Below, piece after piece: positions 1-9,500 of a stretch of DNA of 64,000 nucleotides. Both the position numbers and the translations under genes were made by a program. The notes under the pieces were generated by a model, which saw nothing but the letters and a program-made list of their open reading frames with translations, made no database searches and was not told where the DNA came from. Position 1 is the stretch's first letter, and each line of letters opens with the position of its first letter. This stretch comes from Moanibacter sp965226025 (GTDB lineage Bacteria; Verrucomicrobiota; Verrucomicrobiia; Opitutales; UBA2987), in contig CBDDCD010000002.1 in assembly GCA_965226025.1 (NCBI GenBank), positions 930,001-994,000 of the forward strand. Reading direction: 5' to 3'.

Positions 1-52
1 TTAAGGGAGAGCTTGGGTTCCGGGGATAGATTAGACCGACAGAATCCTAGCA

Positions 53-222
53 AGAAAATGATCCTGAGATTTGAGAAATCCTGTCATTCGTATTGCATCT
101 TTCGCTTACTGTCTTCCGATTGGAAGTTGTGGCACTCGAGCATAGTTGGACGGAATTCCTCAATTCGCATCAGGTGATTAACTTTTAGAAAATATGGCCC
201 CAAAATCTCAGGTTCATTTTCT
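53..222. repeat. MITE-like element, copy 1 (170 bp)
   Basis: Imperfect palindromic element with 20-bp terminal inverted repeats at 53-72 and 203-222 that differ at one position. A second copy with perfect 20-bp ends lies at 21905-22072. The interiors are diverged but share short blocks when one copy is reversed. No open frame is seen inside. It looks like a non-autonomous mobile repeat; no clear target duplication was found. Confidence 0.6.
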
Positions 223-226
223 TATT

Positions 227-322
227 ACTAGCAGCCTGCCGGAATGAAGATAAATTACTCTCGCCAGGATAATGTCACTTTCGACAAAGCGGAACAAACC
301 CTCCGAACGAAAGGCTGCTAGT
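227..322. repeat. CTAG-bounded hairpin element at the carB start
   Basis: Perfect 11-bp inverted repeats ACTAGCAGCCT (227-237) and AGGCTGCTAGT (312-322) enclose about 75 bp. The last two bases of the right arm are the first two bases of the carB GTG start codon. It has the same design as the TAG-bounded hairpins elsewhere in the window. Only this repeat lies between the MITE and carB; no Shine-Dalgarno sequence is evident. Confidence 0.6.
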
Positions 323-3300
323 GGTTGATTCTCAACCAAGGAAGGTTCTCCTACTTGGAAGCTCCGCCCTCAAAATCGGAGAGGCGGGAGAGTTCGACTA
401 TTCCGGGAGCCAGGCGATCAAAGCGCTCAAGGAGGAGAAAATTGAGACCGTCCTGGTCAATCCGAACATTGCTACTATTCAGACTTCCGAACACCTCGCC
501 GAACGGATCTACTTTCTACCCGTAACGCCCCACTTCGTGGAAAAGGTCATTGCGAAGGAGAGGCCGGATGGTGTCCTCCTCGGATTCGGGGGACAGACCG
601 CATTGAACTGCGGCGTCGGTCTCGAGGACCAGTGCGTATTCGAGAGGAACGGTGTCCGGGTCCTGGGTACCCCGATCCAGACGATCCGCGAAACCGAGGA
701 CCGAGGTCAATTTAAGAACCGCCTAAACGAGATCGGAGTTTCGCTTCCTCGCAGTGAAGCGGTCGGCTCAGTGGAGGAGGCCCTGCAAGCCGCTTCAGTA
801 ATCGGATACCCGGTGATGTTGCGAATTGCTTATGCTTTGGGAGGATTGGGATCGGGCATGTGCTTTGACGAAAACGAGTTGAAGCGGAGGGCGTCGGCCG
901 CTTTTTCCCATACTTCGCAGGTGTTGATCGAGGAGTGGCTCCATGGTTGGAAGGAAATCGAATACGAAGTGGTGCGGGATCGGCACGATAACTGTGTCAC
1001 GATTTGCAACATGGAGAACTTCGATCCCATGGGAATCCACACCGGAGAGTCGATCGTGATAGCCCCCAGCCAGACCCTGAACAATCACGAGTACCACAAA
1101 CTCCGCGAGATTTCCATAAAGGTAATTCGCCATCTCGGAGTAGTCGGAGAGTGCAATATACAATTCGCCCTCAGTCCCCGCTCGGACGAGTACCGCATTA
1201 TCGAGGTGAACGCGCGCCTCTCGCGGAGTTCGGCCTTGGCTTCGAAGGCGACCGGTTATCCGTTGGCTTTTGTGGCGGCAAAGTTGGCTCTGGGTTATCC
1301 TCTAAATTCGCTCGCCAATAAAGTAACAGGAATCACGAGCGCCTGCTTTGAACCGGCTCTCGACTATGTCGTGGTCAAAGTTCCGCGATGGGATCTCAAG
1401 AAATTCCGCATGGTATCGACCCGGATCGGTTCGGGAATGAAGTCGGTCGGCGAGGTAATGGGCATTGGTCGGACTTTTGAGGAGGCGTTTCAGAAAGCGC
1501 TGCGCATGCTCGACATCGGCGCGGAGGGCGTGATCCCGGGGAAGGATGTGGTTTTCAACGATCTGAAGCTCGAACTTCGTGAGCCAACCGATCGGCGGGC
1601 CTTCGCCTTGTCGCGAGCCTTTGAAGGCGGTATGTCGGTTGAGGAAGCGCAGGACCTGACCGGGATCGACAGCTGGTTCCTCTCCCGTGTGAAGCGGATT
1701 ACGGAACTTGGAATCGAACTGCGGTCTCAGATCGGTCGAGAGTTAAATGTGGAGTTCCTTCGGAAACTGAAGGAAGCGGGATTCTCCGACCGGCAGATCG
1801 GGGAAGTCAGTGGCCACAGCGTCGAAGGCGTGCGCGAAGCGCGCCTTTCTGCCGGCATTCGTCCCCATGTCAAACAGATCGACACTCTGGCGGCGGAGTA
1901 TCCGGCCAAAACAAACTATCTCTACCTCACCTACCATGGCTCAGAGGATGATGTGGACTTCGACGCGGAGAATTCTGTTCTCGTTCTCGGCGGCGGCGCC
2001 TACCGAATTGGGAGTTCGGTCGAATTTGACTGGTGTTGCGTGAATACCGTCAAAACGCTTCGGGAGTTGGGATATCCCACCATCATGCTCAACTGCAATC
2101 CGGAAACGGTGAGCACTGACTACGATGAGTGCGACCGACTCTACTTCGATGAGATCACCTTGGAAACGGTGAGGGAGATATATGAACGAGAAAAGGTCCA
2201 TGGGGTGGTCGTATCGGTGGGCGGGCAGACCCCTAATACCCTCGCGCCTCAGTTCAAGGCCGTAGGAATTCGCATTCTCGGAACCTCGCCGGATAATATC
2301 GATGCGGCGGAAGATAGGCACAAGTTCTCGAGTCTCTGTGACCGTCTCGCCATCGAGCAGCCGAGTTGGAGCGAAGTTTCATCCATCGAAGAGGCAGGAA
2401 AGTTTGCCGATGAGGTCGGCTATCCTGTTCTGGTTCGCCCCTCCTACGTTCTCTCGGGAGCGGCGATGGCGGTGGCGGAGAACAGTGAGAGTTTACGTGA
2501 GGTCCTGGAAAGAGCGGCCGATGTTTCACCCGAGCACCCTCTGGTAATTTCGAAGTTTATACTCGGTGCGAAAGAGATCGAAATTGATGCGGTGGCTCGT
2601 GACGGAGTCATCCAGGTCTATGCTATGAGCGAGCACGTGGAGAACGCCGGGGTTCATTCCGGTGATGCTACCCTCGTCCTTCCCCCTCAGCGCACCTATA
2701 TCGAAACTACCCGTCGAGCGCGGAAGATCGCGGCGCAGGTGGCCCTAGCCTTGAGTATCAATGGGCCCTTCAACATTCAGTACCTTGCGAGGGATAATCA
2801 TGTAATGGTTATTGAATGCAACCTTCGGGCTTCGCGTTCGTTTCCTTTCGCTTCCAAGATATTGAAGGTGAATCTGATCGATCTGGCCACCCGCATTCTC
2901 ATGAACCGGCCCATTCCCACGGTTGAGGTTTCGGTCTTCGAGCTCGACTATGTCGGGGTTAAGGCGCCGCAGTTTTCCTTCACCAGGCTGGAAGGGGCGG
3001 ATCCCATCCTCGGGGTGGAAATGGCGTCCACTGGTGAAGTCGGATGCATCGGAAGCGATTTCGACGACGCCTTTCTGAAGGCCCTCATTTCCGTGGGTTA
3101 CAATCTTCCCATTAAAAGCATTCTCCTGAGCACGGGGCCGGTTGAAGCAAAAGCCGCGTTTCTTGAGAGTTCGCGGAAACTGCGGGAGAGTGGGGTCGAG
3201 TTATTCGCCACCAGGGGCACGGCTCAGTTCACCTCAGAGTCAGGAATACCGGTCCAGTCGGTCCATTGGCCTCTTGAAGGCAAGTCGCCCAATGCCCTCG

Positions 3301-3512
3301 AACTCATTCAAAAGAGAAAAGTCGATCTGGTGGTGAACATTCCGAAGGACGCGAGCGATGAAGAGCTGGAGAATGACTACATTATCAGACGGTCAGCAGT
3401 GGACCACGGAATCCCTTTGGTAACGAATATTCAGCTCGCCGAACGCCTCGCCAATGCGATCTGCGAAAAGGACCTCGAGAGCTTGGAGATCCGCAGCTGG
3501 GATGAGTATTGA
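321..3512 (+). CDS. carB: Carbamoyl-phosphate synthase large subunit
   Basis: 1063 residues, the full length for CarB. It makes carbamoyl phosphate from bicarbonate, ATP and glutamine-derived ammonia for pyrimidine and arginine synthesis. Two ATP-grasp halves are visible: the N-terminal half opens KVLLLGSSALKIGEAGEFDY, and the second half repeats the fold near residue 550 (SVLVLGGGAYRIGSSVEFDW). The C-terminus is an MGS-like allosteric domain (LFATRGTA near residue 965). The wording (FDYSGSQAIKALKEE, NPNIATIQTS) is that of the Bacteroidetes/eukaryotic CAD-like branch rather than the proteobacterial one. The GTG start at 321 is the only plausible one and overlaps the end of a hairpin repeat. 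carA is not in the window. Confidence 0.95.
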   Translation: MVDSQPRKVLLLGSSALKIGEAGEFDYSGSQAIKALKEEKIETVLVNPNIATIQTSEHLAERIYFLPVTPHFVEKVIAKERPDGVLLGFGGQTALNCGVGLEDQCVFERNGVRVLGTPIQTIRETEDRGQFKNRLNEIGVSLPRSEAVGSVEEALQAASVIGYPVMLRIAYALGGLGSGMCFDENELKRRASAAFSHTSQVLIEEWLHGWKEIEYEVVRDRHDNCVTICNMENFDPMGIHTGESIVIAPSQTLNNHEYHKLREISIKVIRHLGVVGECNIQFALSPRSDEYRIIEVNARLSRSSALASKATGYPLAFVAAKLALGYPLNSLANKVTGITSACFEPALDYVVVKVPRWDLKKFRMVSTRIGSGMKSVGEVMGIGRTFEEAFQKALRMLDIGAEGVIPGKDVVFNDLKLELREPTDRRAFALSRAFEGGMSVEEAQDLTGIDSWFLSRVKRITELGIELRSQIGRELNVEFLRKLKEAGFSDRQIGEVSGHSVEGVREARLSAGIRPHVKQIDTLAAEYPAKTNYLYLTYHGSEDDVDFDAENSVLVLGGGAYRIGSSVEFDWCCVNTVKTLRELGYPTIMLNCNPETVSTDYDECDRLYFDEITLETVREIYEREKVHGVVVSVGGQTPNTLAPQFKAVGIRILGTSPDNIDAAEDRHKFSSLCDRLAIEQPSWSEVSSIEEAGKFADEVGYPVLVRPSYVLSGAAMAVAENSESLREVLERAADVSPEHPLVISKFILGAKEIEIDAVARDGVIQVYAMSEHVENAGVHSGDATLVLPPQRTYIETTRRARKIAAQVALALSINGPFNIQYLARDNHVMVIECNLRASRSFPFASKILKVNLIDLATRILMNRPIPTVEVSVFELDYVGVKAPQFSFTRLEGADPILGVEMASTGEVGCIGSDFDDAFLKALISVGYNLPIKSILLSTGPVEAKAAFLESSRKLRESGVELFATRGTAQFTSESGIPVQSVHWPLEGKSPNALELIQKRKVDLVVNIPKDASDEELENDYIIRRSAVDHGIPLVTNIQLAERLANAICEKDLESLEIRSWDEY

Positions 3513-3535
3513 AATGGGAATACCATTTCAATACT
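3505..3535. terminator. Shared bidirectional hairpin of carB and tag
   Basis: A perfect 13-bp stem, AGTATTGAAATGG / CCATTTCAATACT, with a 5-nt loop lies between two convergent genes. The stop codon TGA of carB is in the left arm and that of tag is in the right arm. There is no U-tract. Confidence 0.6.
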
Positions 3536-4115
3536 GACCGATTATCTCGTCTCTGCGGAAACAATCAAGGCTGTGATCATTGACCATCCCGGTCGCCTGC
3601 ATGTGAGCGTAACAGATGGTGGAGCCGACAAACTTGAATCCACGACCGCGAAGATCTTTGCTCAAGACATCTGACTCAGGGCTTGTCGCGGGGTAGTCTC
3701 CCATTTCCTTAAGTTCGTTCACGATCGGCTCGCCGTCGACGAACCGCCAGATATACGCATCAAAACTTCCGAACGCTTCCTGAACCTCGAGAAAATGCTG
3801 CGCGTTGTTGATGGCAGCGCGCACTTTCAAGCGGTTGCGGATGATGCCGGGATTGCCTAAGAGCTCCTGCACCTTCTCCTCATCGTAGCCGGCGACTCTT
3901 TGCGGGTCGAATTGATCAAAGGCAGTCCGGTAATTCTCCCTTTTACGCAGCACTGTATACCAGCTCAGGCCGGCTTGCGCGGATTCGAGGGTAAGAAACT
4001 CAAAGAGCCGCTGGTCGTCGTGCAGAGGCACCCCCCATTCCCGATCGTGGTATTCAATAGTGTCCGGCTTCGTGAGATCAACCCACGGGCAGCGTATGCA
4101 GGGGTTAGGTTCCAT
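3528..4115 (-). CDS. tag: DNA-3-methyladenine glycosylase I
   Basis: 195 residues, typical of Tag. It removes 3-methyladenine from alkylated DNA as the first step of base excision repair. The start MEPNPCIRCPWVD carries the N-terminal Cys of the zinc site, followed by YHDREWGVPLHDD and LTLESAQAGLSWYTVLRKRENY, the family's base-recognition segment. The C-terminal part has GFKFVGSTICYAHMQATGMVNDH, supplying the His and Cys expected for zinc snap ligands. It converges with carB and shares a hairpin at the two stop codons. Assignment is by recognised family motifs. Confidence 0.93.
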   Translation of the reverse strand: MEPNPCIRCPWVDLTKPDTIEYHDREWGVPLHDDQRLFEFLTLESAQAGLSWYTVLRKRENYRTAFDQFDPQRVAGYDEEKVQELLGNPGIIRNRLKVRAAINNAQHFLEVQEAFGSFDAYIWRFVDGEPIVNELKEMGDYPATSPESDVLSKDLRGRGFKFVGSTICYAHMQATGMVNDHSLDCFRRDEIIGQY

Positions 4116-4379
4116 CAGAGCTTAGTTTTTCGAACCTGCCTTTCTTGATTTGTTAAATCCTAACAGACGGGTATTCAACACTTCGTCGGGAACACTTAGT
4201 CCCCGCAAAACGAATCGACTAGGTGAAGAGACTAAGGGTATTCGACTAAGAGTGGCGACTGTTCTGCTAATGCCCGGTATGCCGGGATAAGCCCATCGGA
4301 TCCGTTTTTAATTCCTCCGTGTCTCCCCGTCTCCGCTTCTCCCCCTCCTCTCATCTGGTTGCATCTATGCTGCTTCAGT

Positions 4380-5582
4380 TTACCTACCATCTACCGAAAA
4401 CTGTTCAGCCGGCACATCATAATTCCATCTATTGCAAAGTAGCATTTGTGCTGCGATGCGGCCGTACTCGTCCGAAGATTTAGCGGTGCCTCCATTCATA
4501 CCGGCAAGGATGAAGAGATTGTGGCAGTCGGGAACGGGACAGATGTAGGGTAGAGTTCCATCGGCATAGCAATTGACACACGTCTCCGTCTTTCTCCCAA
4601 GCGGCTCGATCCTAGGAAAAAGATTTGCGACGGTCTCTTCAAGGATTCCTGCAACCTTGCCATTCCCTCTTCCTCTATACCAGGCCGCGACATCATCGAC
4701 TTCCGAGAGCGGATCCTCTTGGGCAAGACTGGATCCGATTTTCATATACCACTTTCCATCCGGGTAGCGAAAGGGCGGAATCAGGTAGCTCCGAGTGTCG
4801 CGAGTAGCTGGGCGGTAGATCAAGGAGGGCATTTCCTCGAGCCTTTCGACGTCTTGCTCTCCAAGCTCGAGAAAGAGCACCGTGCGCCCCATGCAGGTGA
4901 GGGGGAGCGGTCTGGGAAGAAGACCCACTCGATTGCAGAACGCCCCCGCCGCGACCAGGACCTTCTCGGCTCGGTACTCCTTTCCGGCTTCGGTTTCAGC
5001 CGTCATTCCTGCCGAGTTCGTCGAGAGCTTCTCCACCAGAGCCGGTATCATCTGGACACCTTGTGACTCCGCGATCTTCTTCTGTGCCCGGACCAGGGAG
5101 CGCGGGTTGATGTAGCCCCCGATTGAAGATTGATAGCGCCCCTGAAGATCGAGTGGAGGATCGAGATAGGGAAACCTCGCTCGGATTGCCTTGTCATCGA
5201 ACCGTTCATAATCGGCCGGGACATCCTTCGCCACCTCGTCGACCCGATTGCAGTAGTTCTCTGGTGCGTTCGATTCTGAGCTCAGTGCAAGGTGGCCGGT
5301 TGCGTAGTAAAATTCGATACCACTCTCCTTTTCAATCTCGCGAAAACGTGAGATTGACCGTGCCGCCATGAGTCCCCAACGAGGGTCCGTGTCAAGGCTG
5401 CGCACAATCCTGCTCTCGTCGTAGTGGCTCCCGAACACACCACTGTGTTTCGACCTATCGGGCGGCTCCGGGGAGCCAATCAGTGCGACCCCCTCGGTCT
5501 CCTTCGAGAGATGCCGAGCCACCGCCGATCCCATCATCCCGGCACCGACGATGATATACTTGAAGTTCTGAGACATCGGCAT
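4380..5582 (-). CDS. FAD-dependent amino-acid/sarcosine oxidase-type oxidoreductase
   Basis: About 400 residues of the DAO (D-amino acid oxidase) superfamily. The N-terminus YIIVGAGMMGSAVARHLS is a dinucleotide-binding Rossmann motif. SRIVRSLDTDPRW resembles the substrate-domain segment of monomeric sarcosine oxidase-like enzymes, and the C-terminus has the FAD-contacting stretch NLFILAGMNGGTAKSSDEYG. Probably a flavin amine oxidase acting on an N-methyl or D-amino acid; the substrate cannot be told. Either the first Met or the third residue (MSQNFK) could be the start. It stands alone on the minus strand with about 260 bp of gene-free DNA on each side. Confidence 0.75.
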   Translation of the reverse strand: MPMSQNFKYIIVGAGMMGSAVARHLSKETEGVALIGSPEPPDRSKHSGVFGSHYDESRIVRSLDTDPRWGLMAARSISRFREIEKESGIEFYYATGHLALSSESNAPENYCNRVDEVAKDVPADYERFDDKAIRARFPYLDPPLDLQGRYQSSIGGYINPRSLVRAQKKIAESQGVQMIPALVEKLSTNSAGMTAETEAGKEYRAEKVLVAAGAFCNRVGLLPRPLPLTCMGRTVLFLELGEQDVERLEEMPSLIYRPATRDTRSYLIPPFRYPDGKWYMKIGSSLAQEDPLSEVDDVAAWYRGRGNGKVAGILEETVANLFPRIEPLGRKTETCVNCYADGTLPYICPVPDCHNLFILAGMNGGTAKSSDEYGRIAAQMLLCNRWNYDVPAEQFSVDGR

Positions 5583-5730
5583 CGAGAGATCTTAGGACCT
5601 TGCTTTGTCGTTAGCTTTGTCGAATGATCGTTTGAAGGAGAAGGATGCAATCTTCCTTTGGTCTACGGGCGTCCTTCAGGTCGGCGTCTTCGTCGTAATC
5701 TTCGTCGAATGGTGGTTCGAGCGGCGCGTC

Positions 5731-5823
5731 CGGCGGCCACGCCCTACCTCCTCACAGTCAGTCGATCGCTATCTGGTCTCAACCAGTCCCTTCAACCGCC
5801 AGGTGGTAGGGCGTGGCCGCCGC
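5731..5823. repeat. Palindromic GC-rich repeat
   Basis: Perfect 18-bp inverted repeats CGGCGGCCACGCCCTACC at 5731-5748 and its complement at 5805-5822, about 56 bp apart. A related but degenerate pair is at 13571-13710. It lies just downstream of the thiamine-binding-type gene. It resembles a dispersed REP-like repeat. Confidence 0.55.
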
Positions 5824-5850
5824 ACTCGACAGTGACCATCTTGGTCTCAC

Positions 5851-6195
5851 TTACTGAACCGACAAAGTTGACGACAAAGTGTTGGGAGCATCCCCACCCC
5901 CCATCTTACCCTCAACACTGGTCACTTTATCGTTCATCGTCTGTTCCCGATCGATGCGCGTCCCGAACTTTAGAGTCGTCGAAATCCGGGGCGCTCCCAT
6001 CTCGTGAACGACCTCGTGACAGCGCCGGATAGCATCAAACACGGTGTCCCATTCCCCTTCGATATTCGTCCCGTAGGCGTGAAGGTGAGTCTCGAGCCCC
6101 GCTTCCGTAAGTACCCGCTGGCAGGCTGCTACGTATTCGGAAACGGAGAGCCCGACCCCAAGAGGCACAACGCAAAGATCAGCAATGACTTTCAT
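5851..6195 (-). CDS. MTH1187/YkoF-type thiamine-binding protein
   Basis: 114 residues from the Met at 6195 (MKVIADLCVVPLG). Longer upstream readings are low-complexity and were rejected. It matches the small ferredoxin-like MTH1187 (UPF0045, thiamine-binding) family: MKVIADLCVVPLGVG..SVSEYVAACQ, LHAYGTNIEGEWDTVFDAIRRCHE and a strand ending ISTTLKFGTRID. Members form tetramers and bind thiamine or related compounds; their physiological role is poorly known. The last 20 or so residues are unusual in sequence. No operon partner is close. Confidence 0.75.
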   Translation of the reverse strand: MKVIADLCVVPLGVGLSVSEYVAACQRVLTEAGLETHLHAYGTNIEGEWDTVFDAIRRCHEVVHEMGAPRISTTLKFGTRIDREQTMNDKVTSVEGKMGGGDAPNTLSSTLSVQ

Positions 6196-6509
6196 TTGAG
6201 CACAATTAAACAGCGATGGGGGAATTCCTTCAACTATTTCCCTTGAAGGCGACAGAGTTGAGGATCCAGGCGAAGGGACCGACGAAGTTGTATAAGGATA
6301 CCGATGTAAGCGACGAGAGCCCGATTTATTATTCTGGGATTGGGGTGGAGTAGGTAGGAGTGGCGGGTCTGCCGTTGCGGCAAGTTCGAGATAGGAAGGA
6401 GATTCTCCTATCCGGTGTTTTCTTAATCCCCTGGGCATTCTCTCCGTCTCTCCGTGGCCTCCGTGGTTGATTTTGCTCTTCGCACTCTTCTGATTACGGC
6501 TGCCCTGCT
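6196..6509. other. Gene-free stretch
   Basis: The gap between the Lhr-type helicase and the thiamine-binding-type gene. No credible frame, hairpin array or RNA gene was recognised. It should contain the promoter of the downstream minus-strand gene. Confidence 0.4.
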
Positions 6510-9500
6510 TTAGACGGCCTCCGTGCTGCTTCGCTTTCGATACAGCCGCACCTTCCTGAAATCTGCCTCCACCTCGAAGCAGGATCGTAGAGCGGCGAGG
6601 TAGGGACTCTCAGCGGCGTCGATGTCGTTGATCGATTCTATTGTTATGCGCGGCAGAGGCATGAAGGAACGTCCCAGAAGTTGATGGAGAACGCCGAAAC
6701 ACTTGGGCAGGTCGGAATCATCCGGGGGAATGGTCAGGGTCAACACGGCGCCGTTGCGCTCCGAAGTTAGGATCAGATCGCTTCCCCGATAGACGAGGTG
6801 GTTGCCCGTCAGGCGCCTCGGTAAAGTGCCCTTGAATGCCTCGACCGGAATCCCGCACATCGAGATGGGGTCAGTAGCGTTGATCCAGAAGATGGTGTCG
6901 TTCTGGACTTTATTCTGGAGAAACCGAAAGGCGGCATGAGAAATGAACTGGGGTCCTGGTATTCCCTTGAAAAAGTAACCCGCCAGCACTTCCCCTGATA
7001 GTTCCATGATTCGAAGGGTGCGGAATACTCTCGGCCAGCGAAAAGCGGGCGCCTCCCGCTGGAGGAGCTCGCGAAAAAGTATGCCGTAGCGGTCGAGAAG
7101 GAGGCGGACCCGATCCTTGTTGCGCTCCTCCCTTTCCAGGAGGTCATCATCCTGTTGCGGACGGTCGAGCAGCCTCCAGGTGCCGGCCATGGGAAGCGAA
7201 CCCTTCCAGCGATTGAGAAGCGAGCGGCTGGAAGAGCGCCTGTGTCGACCGACCGTCGGCAGGAGCGAACTCTTTGGCTCCGGGACCTTGAACTTATTCT
7301 GAATGGCCCGTCGAAGCACATGAAAGGAGTCGTTTGTTATCTGTCGTTTCCAGACGGATTCCCAGAGGCGGTCCGAGAGCTCGGATGCGGGAAGGTCGGA
7401 CAATCTCTGCAGAGTCTGGAAATCGTATCGTCCGTTGGGATCGGGAATGATCGAGGTGAGGACGGGAGTTGCGGATGCAACCGTTTCATTCATCGAGGGA
7501 CCGGCTTCGGAATCTTCGGCGAGCAGGTCGAGATCTTCCTGAAAGCAGAGGGTGATGCGTTCGTTCTCCGAGCCGACCCAGATCAGTTCACCCTCGCTGA
7601 TGAGTGAGTCCAGCCAAGATTGGCTGTATTTATGGGATCGGGATGGGAGAATGTCCGTCTCCCAAAGGGAAGCCGACACTGGATAGCAGGTGAGCTTCTC
7701 AATACATCGAAAAAGAGATTCAGGGCCGGACGCAGGGCTTGTCATCCCGTGGAGGTTGGCGAGGAGAAGGGGTAGTTCGCGGAGGTCCTTTGGCTCGAAC
7801 TCGAGTTTCGCCCCCGATCGCTTGAGGCGGAGGAGTGACTCAAAATTTTCCCCATCACAGAATTCATCATTCTCACTGTTTTCCCTGAGGATGCCGTGGA
7901 CCACGCGTTGCGAGTCGAGCAGCTCTTCGAGCACGAGAAGCAAGGTTACCCGATCAGTTCCAATTTTCGCCCCGATCTCAGTCATTTCGAGGGGTCCGTA
8001 AAACTGAAGCCACTCATAGAGAATATCGGCGCGTCGGGTCGCCTCTTCCTCTTCGGAGGTCTTTGAAAGGCTGGTGCCCGGAGGTAGTTCCTCCCACGTC
8101 AATTCGGAGGATTGAGGGGTCCCTTTCCGGCTGAGCTTGCGGAAGACGACGGCGTGCCGGTACTCTGGGTAGAGCGAGGGCACGATCCGATCGATCGCCT
8201 CTAGAGGAAGGATGAGCGGTTCTCTGGCGGCCGGAATCTCAATAAAGATCAGCTTTTCAACGATCGGGGCGAGGAGACCCTCTCTCTCTTCACCGTCGTC
8301 CCTGTCGACAGCGTCGAGCAGGGCTCCCCATTCCGATTTGGGGATGAGCAGGCGCTCCTTTATCCAGTCGAGGAGATCGTTTGAAGTGCTCGGCGCATAG
8401 CCTTCATGCAGTCTTTGACGTTTCCGCTCGAATTGGAGGATGACCTTGTCGGGTATGGTTGGTCGCATCCCCGGGGTGAGGGCGACTTCGCGGATGAGGT
8501 CAGGACGCAGATTCGAAGTGTTGTTTGAAGAGGGATCGTCTCTTCGATAGATGAAATCGCTCAACTGCCTCCAGACCGCCGATTGCGCCATCGGACTCGG
8601 TTGGGCGGTTCGGGTTTCCGACCACCGGATGGAGCCGCCTTCCAATTCGGCGAGGACAAGCTGCAAACTCTCGAAGTCGAATTCGTCCTGGAGGCAGGTC
8701 CGCCATGTCTCGAGGAGGATGGGGAAGTCCTCGAAGGACATGACCGATTGTAGCAATTTCTGGGCCTGCAGTCGGCTCATCCAAAGCGGCATACGATGAT
8801 TGAAGCGTTGTCGAGTAATGAGAAGGGCACGACTGGCACACTCTCGGAAACGGGCGCCGAAGAATCCCGAACTCTCCAGCCTCTTCCGCAAAAGTCCCTC
8901 AACGTTCGCAGACGTAACCAGGCCCAGTAGCTCGCCGCTTTCCACGACGTGGGGCAGAATGAGGGCGATCGAATCATCCCCTGCTTTGATCTCGAGCCGG
9001 TGATTGAATCGATCCTCCCACGCGGCCTCCATCGCCATGGCATAGGGTCGATTGACGCGACCGCCCCAGAAAGTGTGGAGGACTGTTTGGTTTCCCGGGG
9101 AGTGGTCCGGTCCCGCCTTGGTCTGCTCGACAAGGAGATGGTGGCGGTGCGGGAGTTCAGTGCCGGTACGCGTCTTCTGGCGGTTGAGAAACTCGATCAG
9201 CTCCTTCGCCGGCTTTTCTTCCATCCGGTGTTCGACCCGAAGTTGGGCGGAAAACTTCGGGTCGCCAAGCAGAACGTCGGCCCTTTCGAGAAAGAGGCCG
9301 ATGCGCTCCGAAAAGTGAAAGTCACGATTCGCTTCCTCCCCGATCCAGAACGGTATGCTTCGAGTCTTCGAGGGCGCCGGTTGAACGAAAACATCGTTGT
9401 GAGTGACCCGTTCGATGCGCCAGTTCTGCGTTCCAAGCGTAAATGTCTTACCCGCAACACCTTGCTCCCAGACGAATTCTTCATCCAATTCGCCGATCAG

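Noticed and set aside
1..320. Riboswitch or leader RNA for carB
   Set aside because: The stretch is explained by a MITE-like element and a palindromic repeat; no known riboswitch consensus was seen.
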